Below, piece by piece: positions 1 through 6,754 of a DNA stretch of 7,547 bases. The notes under the pieces are model-generated. The model saw nothing but the letters and a program-made list of their open reading frames with translations, did not search any database and was not told the DNA's origin. Position numbers and translations under genes: made by a program. Where the stretch lies: the NCBI GenBank assembly GCA_021839785.1, contig JAKCAB010000759.1, positions 1-7,547 of the forward strand, in the 5' to 3' direction. This stretch comes from a bacterium (GTDB lineage Bacteria > Verrucomicrobiota > Verrucomicrobiae > Limisphaerales > J093). The stretch's first letter is position 1. Each line of letters opens with the position of its first letter.

Positions 1-2454
1 ATTGAAGTCGCCCAACTGGACCAGTGGCGCCTGGTCGCTGCCCTGGATGATCTGGCCATCCGGCGACCGGATCGAGAGGAAGCTCTGCAGCGTCTGCCAG
101 TCCGAGGACGAGCCGGGAATCTGGTCCTGGCCGGGCGTGACCAAACCGCCCTGCGCTTCGTACAACATGCGGCTGCCCGGCGCGTTGAACGGGAAGGCGA
201 CATACACCGCCTCCGGCGTCGGGATGGGCAGCTTGCGCAAATCGAAGTGGAACTCCACGCGCTTCTCCGGTTCGTAGAGTCGAATCTCGGCGCTCACGCC
301 GCGATTGCTGGCGCAGCCGTCCATGTCGGCCGACAACAACAAGCTTTTCCAAATCGGTCCATTGGCACCGGGCTTGAACTCGACATTCCGCAGCGTCGTG
401 CGCTGAAAGGCGTCGCGCTTGATCTCGCGGTTCACCGGCATGGTCTCGTAAAGGCATTGGCCGAAACCCCAGGCCGCGCTTTGGTCCACTAGTTCGCGCC
501 CGGTCTCCTTGTCCACGAGACTGCGGATCGCGCCCTTGGCGGCGTCCACCGTGAGTTTGTAGAAGGCGTTTTCCAGCGCGGCCGCGTCCGCGGCCGGCGT
601 CTCTTTTGCCCGCGGCTGGTCGCTGGTTTCGAGGCGAAGAATCTTGTAGCCCAGCGGTGGCACGTCGCGCACCCAGAGCGCCCAGTAAGTGCCCTCGGCG
701 CGGCGTTCCATCGCCTGCGCGAGCACGGTGTCGTTGCCGTCGAGGATGCGAAACTCGCGGTCGGGCGGGAGAATCTCGTGGTCAATAAATACCCGCACCA
801 GACCAGACCGCGGCCAGTTCAGCGTGTTGAACACGGCCAGCGTCGGCACGTCGGCACGCGGCAGGAAGTCTTGCACCAAACCCATCGCCTCTTCGCGGAG
901 CAGATGCGCGTTCTTCACCGCACTCCAGACATAAGAGGCCTTCTCGCCCCACTGGACCTCGGAGTTTTCGGCCAACGGATCGCTGATGCTCTCGGCCGCG
1001 CCATAGGTGTGCTCGTGGTAGAAGAGCAGATCGTCCTGGATCGCGTTGGCGCGCTGCAAAGTCGCCGGCTGCACTTCGGCGCCCAGCAGCGAAGCCATCG
1101 CCAGCAAGCCGTCGTTGACCTGCATCGCCGTCTCGGTCTCACGCGCGGCGGCGGTTTCGCGGGCGGCCGACCCGAAGCCGTCGGTCCACCAATCCGGCCA
1201 CGCCTGGCGGTGGACTTCGAGGTCGTTCGCGTGGGTCTGCTCGACCCAGCTCAGGAATTCCTGCGCCGTGGAGAGCCGCAGTTTCGGCCAGGCGAACTGT
1301 TCATTCCAGGTCTTGACGAGGTCGCATGCGGCGGTGGACGGCGGCGAGTTGTCCGTGAAATAGCCGGAGAATTGAACGCCCACGCGGTCGAACGGGTAGT
1401 GGCGGTCTTGCAGCGAACGGAGGTACTTCGCCACTGCGGGCTGGATTTTGTCGGCGTCACCTTTTTCGACGCCCCAGAAATTCGCAGTCATGTAGTGGTC
1501 GGAACGGTAGGCCAGGACACGTTTGCCGGAGGGCGATTCCCACCAGAAGCACGTCGGCTTGTCGAACGGCAGGATCGACCGGGTTTGGTTGATGCCCATC
1601 GTGAGGTACCGGATGCCGATGCCGCCGAAGTAATCCGGCAGGCACCATCCGGCGCCGTTCACGTCGTTCTGCATCGCCGTCCGGATCGGAAAACCGAAGC
1701 GCTCCTTCATCTCGCGCAACGGACGAACCAGCGCCGCCAGCGCCTGTTCGGGCGCAATCTCCGACATGTTCAACATCAGGCCGCACACCTCGATGCGTCC
1801 TTCGAGCACGCGCTTCTTGAGCCGCTCGATCTGGCGGGCCGGCCGATCCTGCAAATACTGGCGCACCGCCCAAGAAGTCTCGCAGGTCCAGCGGAAGCGC
1901 GCGTCGTCCGGGTAGCCGTCGGTGAGGTCGCAATAGTCGAGCGCGTAATCGATGTAGCGGAGATGCTCGGGGAGAATCTCGGTTTGGGGCCGCGTGTAAC
2001 CGATGTCCGTGTGGGTGTGCTGCGTGAGGTAAACCGTCCAGTGCCGCGGCGGTTCCACCGCGAAAGGTCCGAACGCCTGCTGAAATCCCGCCGCCTGCAA
2101 CTGAACCGACACCGCGACCGCCGCGGTCAGGGCCGGCGTTTCCACGTCCAGATTCTGCGCACCTTTGTCCAGCTTGGGTGCAGTCGCCTTGAGCGTGCCA
2201 GCCCAACTTGGGCTCGTGAGTTGCACCGCCACATCGGACAAGCCGTCGGAGTCGATCGTGACCGTCACGGCCCCGCGCTCGCCGTCGGCCGCTTTGCGAA
2301 CCAGCGGCGAGGCGGCGAGGTTAACGGAACGGACCGCCGGTGCAGCGACAGCGTCGGCCGCACGCGTGGTTTCAAGGGCGGCGAGGGCGAACGCAAGGCT
2401 GGAGCCAAGCGCGAGGAAACACGAAGCGAAGGAGCGAAAACGTCGCGGGTTCAT
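1..2454 (-). CDS. Secreted glycoside hydrolase family 38 (alpha-mannosidase type), C-terminus missing
   Basis: Predicted exported glycosidase, probably hydrolysing alpha-mannosidic linkages with a zinc-dependent retaining mechanism. The minus frame from the ATG at 2454-2452 stays open for 818 codons to the window edge. Residues 1-35 look like a Sec signal peptide: MNPRR, a hydrophobic stretch at about 9-27, then Ala-rich likely cleavage near 32-35. Residues about 36-137 are an N-terminal beta-rich region. The GH38 catalytic domain opens at 139 with WTVYLTQHTHTDIGYTRPQ; H148 and D150 match the family's zinc-binding HxD pair. MQNDVNGAGW at 261-270 carries the probable nucleophile and zinc ligand D264. 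YHEHTYG at 479-485 probably supplies the last zinc histidine. The FNTLNWPRSG stretch (about 542-551) and VDKETGREL (647-655) are typical of GH38 C-terminal beta-domains. No in-frame ATG lies just upstream and there is no Shine-Dalgarno. It is divergent from the GH51 gene. Family is confident; linkage specificity is unknown. Confidence 0.92.
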   Translation of the reverse strand, partial: MNPRRFRSFASCFLALGSSLAFALAALETTRAADAVAAPAVRSVNLAASPLVRKAADGERGAVTVTIDSDGLSDVAVQLTSPSWAGTLKATAPKLDKGAQNLDVETPALTAAVAVSVQLQAAGFQQAFGPFAVEPPRHWTVYLTQHTHTDIGYTRPQTEILPEHLRYIDYALDYCDLTDGYPDDARFRWTCETSWAVRQYLQDRPARQIERLKKRVLEGRIEVCGLMLNMSEIAPEQALAALVRPLREMKERFGFPIRTAMQNDVNGAGWCLPDYFGGIGIRYLTMGINQTRSILPFDKPTCFWWESPSGKRVLAYRSDHYMTANFWGVEKGDADKIQPAVAKYLRSLQDRHYPFDRVGVQFSGYFTDNSPPSTAACDLVKTWNEQFAWPKLRLSTAQEFLSWVEQTHANDLEVHRQAWPDWWTDGFGSAARETAAARETETAMQVNDGLLAMASLLGAEVQPATLQRANAIQDDLLFYHEHTYGAAESISDPLAENSEVQWGEKASYVWSAVKNAHLLREEAMGLVQDFLPRADVPTLAVFNTLNWPRSGLVRVFIDHEILPPDREFRILDGNDTVLAQAMERRAEGTYWALWVRDVPPLGYKILRLETSDQPRAKETPAADAAALENAFYKLTVDAAKGAIRSLVDKETGRELVDQSAAWGFGQCLYETMPVNREIKRDAFQRTTLRNVEFKPGANGPIWKSLLLSADMDGCASNRGVSAEIRLYEPEKRVEFHFDLRKLPIPTPEAVYVAFPFNAPGSRMLYEAQGGLVTPGQDQIPGSSSDWQTLQSFLSIRSPDGQIIQGSDQAPLVQLGDFN

Positions 2455-2735
2455 GCGCGGATGTTTCGCTGCGGCTGCCAACCTGGCAAGGTCCAAAGCT
2501 TGGCGGCTTCGGGGCGGCTTCAGCGCTGTGAGATGCCGGGCTACAAGACAGATGTCACATTTTTTGTCGCAATTGTGACATGGAATTGGCAAACAATTGC
2601 GCACCGGGCCTGCGTAGAAATCCACCAAGGCGGGGGGGCGGAGTCTGATTCGCTGGCGTTGACCGCCTGGTCCTGGCCGTCGCCTGCGCCGCTTTGCGCC
2701 TTGCCTTGGTTCCCGCGTCAACCGAACCTTTCTGC
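2455..2735. promoter_or_regulatory. Divergent intergenic control region between GH38 and GH51 genes
   Basis: This 281-base gap separates the two outward-facing start codons and must hold both promoters unless a start is misplaced. About 2550-2600 is clearly AT-richer than the rest of the window and contains TTTTTT and two CAATTG hexamers (2570-2575 and 2594-2599), centred 24 bases apart. A palindromic operator-like site lies inside it and is listed separately. I could not find a convincing -35/-10 pair on either strand. On the GH38 side the leader has a 9-base direct repeat GGCGGCTTC (2502-2510 and 2513-2521). On the GH51 side the leader of about 135 bases is GC-rich with a run of seven G near 2632. 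No small gene is supported here. Confidence 0.6.
2552..2581. promoter_or_regulatory. Putative operator: palindrome with three TGTCRCA half-sites
   Basis: Positions 2565-2580 read TGTCGCAATTGTGACA, a 16-base palindrome with a single mismatched pair (the G at 2569 against the T at 2576), centred on CAATTG. A third half-site in direct orientation, TGTCACA, lies 12 bases upstream (2553-2559). With the right arm it also forms perfect 8-base arms ATGTCACA (2552-2559) and TGTGACAT (2574-2581). The 5-N6-5 layout TGTCR-N6-YGACA resembles sites bound by CRP/FNR-superfamily dimers such as CooA, but other dimeric regulators could also use it. Its place in the AT-rich core between two divergent enzyme genes fits a shared operator. 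No regulator gene is in the window, so the binding protein is unknown. Confidence 0.45.
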
Positions 2736-4766
2736 ATGATTCCAAGCCGCCTTGCATCGCTTCGTCCGGTTGCCTGCGCCTTAAGCGTGGTCGCGACACT
2801 TCTCGCCACCTTCACGAACGGGCTCGCAGTCCAAGCCGCCGAAGCCACACCCGCCACGATCAAAGTCCAAACCGACAGGCCTGGCGCCGAAGTCAGCCCG
2901 TTGATGTGGGGCGTTTTTTTCGAGGACATCAACTACAACGGCGACGGCGGGCTTTACCCCGAGCGGGTCAAGAACCGCTCGTTCGAGTTCACCGAACCGC
3001 TCATGGGTTGGCAGCAAATTGCGAAGGCCGGCGCTGTCGGCACCTTGAGCGTGCTTGATCGCGAACCGCTCAACGCCAACAACCCGCATTACCTGCGCCT
3101 CGCGGTCGAGAAAGCCGGCGACGGCTTTGGCGTCTCGAACGAAGGCTTCTTTGGCATGGGCGTCGAGAAAGGCGCGCGGTTCACGTTCAGCGTGGAGGCC
3201 CGCGTGCTGCAAGGTAGCCCGGCGACGCTCGCGGTGGACCTGGTTTCGCCTTCCGGCCAGCGCCTGGCGGGTGAGACCTTGCGCATCTCCGGCGGCGAGT
3301 GGACGCGGTATGCGAAGACGCTCCGCGCGAGCGCAACCGAGCCAAAGGCGCGTTTGAGTGTCTATTTGGTGGGTGCCGGCGCGGTGGATCTCGACATGGT
3401 TTCGCTGTTCCCGGAGAACACCTGGAAGCACCGCGCGAACGGCCTGCGTCCAGACTTGGTTCAACTGCTGGCGGACCTCGAGCCCGGATTCATGCGGTTC
3501 CCTGGCGGGTGCATCGTCGAGGGCCGCGACCTGAGCAAGCGTTACCAGTGGAAGACCACCATCGGACCGCTCGCGGAGCGTAAGCTCATCATCAACCGCT
3601 GGAACGACGAGTTCAAACACCGGCCGGCACCGGATTATTTCCAGTCCTTTGGCCTCGGTTTCTTCGAGTATTTCCAATTGTGCGAGGACATCGGCGCGGA
3701 GCCGCTGCCGATTCTCAACTGCGGCATGGCCTGCCAGTTCAACACCGGCGAACTGGTGCCGCTCGACCAGCTCGATCCGTTCATCCAGGACGCGCTGGAC
3801 TTGATCGAATTCGCCAACGGCCCGGCCAGCAGTCCGTGGGGCGCGCGCCGGGCGGCGATGGGGCATCCGCAGCCGTTCGGCATGAAGTTGCTCGGCATCG
3901 GCAACGAACAGTGGGGACCGCAATACCTCGAACGCTACACGGCATTCGCCAAGGCGCTCAAAGCCAGGCACCCCGAGATACGGCTCATTTCCAGCGCCGG
4001 CCCCAGCCCCGCGGATGAGCGGTTCGACTTTCTTTGGCCGAAGTTGCGCGAACTGAAGGCCGACATCGTGGACGAGCATTGCTACGACCGCCCGGCTTGG
4101 TTCCTCGATAACGCCTTTCGTTACGATTCGTACCCGCGTACCGGGCCGAAGGTGTTCATGGGCGAGTACGCGGCTCAGAGCGACAAGACCGTGAGTGTGC
4201 TCAACCGGAACAACCTCGAATGCGCGCTCGCCGAGGCGGCCTACCTGACCGGCCTGGAACGGAACGCGGACGTGGTCACGATGAGTTCCTATGCGCCGTT
4301 GATGGCCCACGAGGAAGGCTGGCAGTGGCGGCCGAACCTGATCTGGTTCGACAACCTCCGCGCTTACGGCACGCCCAGCTATTACGTGCAACAGCTCTTC
4401 AGCCGCAACCGCGGCGACGTGGTCCTGCCCGTCCAGGCCGGCAACGCGCCACAGGCTGCCAATGGCCAGCCGCGCTTTTACGCCAGCGCCACCTGCGACC
4501 AGAAAACGGAAGAGGTAATCCTGAAAATCGTGAACGCCACCGAGCAAGCGTTGGAGGCGGAGATCGACCTCGCCGGCGCCCGCAAAGTGAAGCCGCGCGC
4601 ACAGGCGACCGTGCTCACCAGCGCGCAACTCACCGACGAGAACTCGCTCGCCCAGCCACGGAAGGTCTCGCCGGTCAGCGCGCGCTTGAAAGTCAGCGGC
4701 GCGACGTTCCGCCACACTTTCCCGGCCCGGTCGCTGACCGTGCTGCGCGTCGCCACCAACGAGTAA
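2736..4766 (+). CDS. Secreted alpha-L-arabinofuranosidase, glycoside hydrolase family 51
   Basis: Predicted exported retaining glycosidase that removes terminal alpha-L-arabinofuranosyl groups from arabinoxylan, arabinan or arabinogalactan. The ATG at 2736 gives 676 residues and a clean signal peptide: MIPSRLASLRP, hydrophobic core about 12-26, likely cleavage after VQA34. An in-frame TTG at 2694 would put 14 extra polar residues before it and is less likely; no Shine-Dalgarno precedes either. The GH51 entry motif GVFFEDINYNGDGGLYPE starts at 59. Residues about 82-235 form an inserted carbohydrate-binding-like beta-sandwich, a layout known in bacterial and plant GH51 enzymes. The barrel resumes with MRFPGGC at 253. 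GNEQWG carries the acid/base E391, DEHCY (446-450) is the conserved active-site strand, and FMGEYAA carries the nucleophile E477. A C-terminal beta-domain follows. All key residues are present, so it should be active. Transcribed divergently from the GH38 gene. Confidence 0.95.
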   Translation: MIPSRLASLRPVACALSVVATLLATFTNGLAVQAAEATPATIKVQTDRPGAEVSPLMWGVFFEDINYNGDGGLYPERVKNRSFEFTEPLMGWQQIAKAGAVGTLSVLDREPLNANNPHYLRLAVEKAGDGFGVSNEGFFGMGVEKGARFTFSVEARVLQGSPATLAVDLVSPSGQRLAGETLRISGGEWTRYAKTLRASATEPKARLSVYLVGAGAVDLDMVSLFPENTWKHRANGLRPDLVQLLADLEPGFMRFPGGCIVEGRDLSKRYQWKTTIGPLAERKLIINRWNDEFKHRPAPDYFQSFGLGFFEYFQLCEDIGAEPLPILNCGMACQFNTGELVPLDQLDPFIQDALDLIEFANGPASSPWGARRAAMGHPQPFGMKLLGIGNEQWGPQYLERYTAFAKALKARHPEIRLISSAGPSPADERFDFLWPKLRELKADIVDEHCYDRPAWFLDNAFRYDSYPRTGPKVFMGEYAAQSDKTVSVLNRNNLECALAEAAYLTGLERNADVVTMSSYAPLMAHEEGWQWRPNLIWFDNLRAYGTPSYYVQQLFSRNRGDVVLPVQAGNAPQAANGQPRFYASATCDQKTEEVILKIVNATEQALEAEIDLAGARKVKPRAQATVLTSAQLTDENSLAQPRKVSPVSARLKVSGATFRHTFPARSLTVLRVATNE

Positions 4767-4800
4767 GCGCGGGCGCGGCGGAATGATCGCGGGCACGCAG

Positions 4801-4846
4801 GTGGGGTTGGCCCCGCACACGCACCTTTCCTTTCGGGCGTGGCCCG
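4801..4846 (+). terminator. Weak hairpin pair after the GH51 gene, possible terminator
   Basis: The 98-base gap between the GH51 stop and uup holds two short inverted repeats. GTGGGG-TTGG-CCCCGCAC (4801-4818) can fold with a small bulge and is followed by pyrimidine-rich CCTTTCCTTT (4824-4833). CGGGC-GTG-GCCCG (4834-4846) is a perfect five-pair stem with a three-base loop. An outer pair CGCGGGC (4788-4794) and GCCCGCG (4842-4848) could enclose the first. There is no true T-run, so this is not a canonical intrinsic terminator, and short GC stems are common at this base composition. A boundary between the sugar enzyme and the uup operon is plausible here. Confidence 0.25.
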
Positions 4847-4864
4847 CGTTGACTCTGGCGCGTG

Positions 4865-6754
4865 ATGTTATGTGCCAGTGAAGTGCGCCTGACCTTCGGC
4901 TACCAGCGGTTGCTCGCTGGCGCGACGCTCGCGGTCGAGGCGGGCGAGAAGGTCGGCCTGGTCGGCCGCAACGGTTGCGGCAAGACCACCTTGCTGCGGA
5001 TCTTGAGCGGCGAGGAACAACCCGATGCCGGCGAAGTGACGCGTCGGCGCGGACTCCGCGTCGGTTACCTCCCGCAGGAATTCGAGTTGGATGGCGCGCG
5101 CACGGTACGCGAGAACATCCAGGCGGGAGCGGCGGACCTCCTGGATTGGCTGCAACGCTACGAAACCGGCCGGGGCAGCGAATCCGAACTGGCCGAACTG
5201 CACCACCGCATCGAAGCCGCCGACGGCTGGAACCTCCAGACGCGCATTGCCGCCGAGGCTTCCGCACTGGACGCGCCGCCGCTGGACCGAATGGTTGGAC
5301 CGCTGTCCGGCGGCGAGAAACGTCGCGTGGCCCTCTGCCGCGCGTTGGTCGCCCAACCCGATCTGCTGCTCCTGGACGAACCGACCAACCACCTCGACGC
5401 CGAGTCGATCCGCTGGCTGGAGGATTTTCTGCGCACCTTCGCCGGCGCGGTGATCTTCGTGACTCATGACCGCTACTTTCTGGACACGATCGCGACGCGT
5501 ATCGTCGAACTCGCCGACGGCCGCTGCTTCTCGCATCCCGGCAACTACACCGCCTACCTGGAGTCGAAGGCGATTCGCGACCAGATCGCCGAGCAGTCCG
5601 AGCGCCGCCGCCAGCGGTTCCTCCGCGAGGAACTCGCCTGGGTGCGGTCCGGCGTGCGCGCCCAACGCTCCAAGCCCCGGCACCGCCTGGACACCTTTTA
5701 CGCGGTCGCCGGTCTCGAAGCGCCGCCCGAGGAGCGCGAGATGGATCTGCTGATTCCGCGCGCACCGGAACTGGGAAACACGGCGGTGGAGTTGATCCAG
5801 GCAGGCGCGCAGGTGGGCGACGGTCCGGCGGCCCGCTGGCTTTTCCGCGGCCTGACCCTGTCGCTGAAGCCCGGTCAATGCACGGGCGTGGTGGGCCGCA
5901 ACGGCGTGGGCAAAACCACGCTGCTCCGCCTTTGCCTGGGCGAGCGCCCGCCGGACGAAGGCACGGTCACGATCGGCCGCCAGGTGGCGTTCAATTACAT
6001 CGACCAGGCGCGGATGCAGCTCGACGACACGAAGACCGTGATGGCCGAAATCGCCGACGGCGGCGAAACGGTCCGGTTCGGCGAGGAGCACCTGAGCGTG
6101 CGCACTTATTTGCGGCGATTTCTCTTTGCCGAGGAACGGGTCCGCGAGCCGGTCGGCAAGCTCTCCGGCGGCGAACGCGCCCGGCTGATGCTGGCGAAGG
6201 TCCTCAAGCGCGGCGGCAACGTGCTGGTCCTGGACGAGCCCACCAACGACCTCGACCTGCCCAGCCTGCGGATGCTCGAAGAAGCCCTCGCCAGCTTCGA
6301 TGGCACGGTGCTCGTCGTCAGCCACGACCGCTACTTCCTCGACCGCATCTGCGACCAGATCGTGGCCTTCGAGGCGAACGGCGTTTTCCTCCAGCCGGGC
6401 AATTACTCCTATTACCTCGAAAAGAAGCAGGAACGCGACACGCGTGACGCTGCGCTGGCCGTTCGCTTGCGACCCGCCGGAAACGGAAACGAAGCCACCG
6501 CACCGGCAAAACCCGCCCGGCCCCGCAAGCTCACGTTCAAGGAACTCCGCGAACTCGAGGGCATCGAGTCGGCGATCGTCACCGCTGAAGCGCGGGTGGC
6601 TGAGCTCGAGTCGATCCTGAACGATCCCGCGTTCTTCGCCACGCGGGCCGTGGAGTCGCCGCGCCTGGTTGCCGATCTGGAGACTGCGCGCACGGAGGTG
6701 GCCCGACTCTACCACCGCTGGCAGGAATTGGACGCGGTGGGCAAATCCGCGTGA
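4865..6754 (+). CDS. uup: ABC-F family ATPase, Uup type
   Basis: Soluble ATPase with two ABC domains and no membrane part. ABC-F proteins act on the ribosome; E. coli Uup is also tied to DNA branch processing and transposon excision. The ATG at 4865 gives 629 residues; a GTG directly before it (4862) is an alternative adding one residue. No Shine-Dalgarno is visible. Domain 1 has Walker A GRNGCGKT (K40), signature LSGGE at 147-151, Walker B LLLLDEPTNHLD (D171, E172) and switch H201. The interdomain linker is about 215-300. Domain 2 has GRNGVGKT (K350), LSGGE at 433-437, VLVLDEPTNDLD (D457, E458) and switch H487. The stretch KLTFKELRELEGIE from 555, followed by a predicted coiled coil to 629, is the C-terminal extension that sets Uup apart from EttA-like paralogues. 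Both ATP sites look intact. Its stop overlaps the next start. Confidence 0.95.
   Translation: MLCASEVRLTFGYQRLLAGATLAVEAGEKVGLVGRNGCGKTTLLRILSGEEQPDAGEVTRRRGLRVGYLPQEFELDGARTVRENIQAGAADLLDWLQRYETGRGSESELAELHHRIEAADGWNLQTRIAAEASALDAPPLDRMVGPLSGGEKRRVALCRALVAQPDLLLLDEPTNHLDAESIRWLEDFLRTFAGAVIFVTHDRYFLDTIATRIVELADGRCFSHPGNYTAYLESKAIRDQIAEQSERRRQRFLREELAWVRSGVRAQRSKPRHRLDTFYAVAGLEAPPEEREMDLLIPRAPELGNTAVELIQAGAQVGDGPAARWLFRGLTLSLKPGQCTGVVGRNGVGKTTLLRLCLGERPPDEGTVTIGRQVAFNYIDQARMQLDDTKTVMAEIADGGETVRFGEEHLSVRTYLRRFLFAEERVREPVGKLSGGERARLMLAKVLKRGGNVLVLDEPTNDLDLPSLRMLEEALASFDGTVLVVSHDRYFLDRICDQIVAFEANGVFLQPGNYSYYLEKKQERDTRDAALAVRLRPAGNGNEATAPAKPARPRKLTFKELRELEGIESAIVTAEARVAELESILNDPAFFATRAVESPRLVADLETARTEVARLYHRWQELDAVGKSA

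Noticed and set aside
2502..2521. Nine-base direct repeat GGCGGCTTC with an 11-base period in the GH38 leader.
   Set aside because: Only two short GC-rich copies; probably chance at this base composition and with no sign of function.
2586..2601. A sigma-54-like promoter, TTGGCA then TTGC, for the GH51 gene.
   Set aside because: The GG (2588-2589) and GC (2599-2600) elements are 11 bases apart, whereas sigma-54 promoters keep a strict 12. It is one base short, and no enhancer-binding protein gene is seen.
2694..2735. An upstream TTG start adding 14 residues to the GH51 protein.
   Set aside because: The extra residues would precede an already complete signal peptide beginning at the ATG at 2736, and there is no ribosome site for the TTG.
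778..2739. A 653-codon plus-strand frame over the GH38 gene and the divergent gap.
   Set aside because: The opposite strand encodes an unmistakable GH38 enzyme with catalytic motifs. The plus-strand translation is Arg/His/Val-rich and has no domain I recognise.
4849..4873. TTGACT followed by TTATGT as a sigma-70 promoter for uup.
   Set aside because: The spacer is only about 13 bases and the -10-like element lies inside the coding region.
2781..5765. A 994-codon open frame on the minus strand, antisense to GH51 and the first part of uup.
   Set aside because: The translation is low-complexity Arg/Ala/Gly-rich, spans two clearly real plus-strand genes and the gap between them, and matches no family I know. 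Long antisense frames are expected at this GC content.
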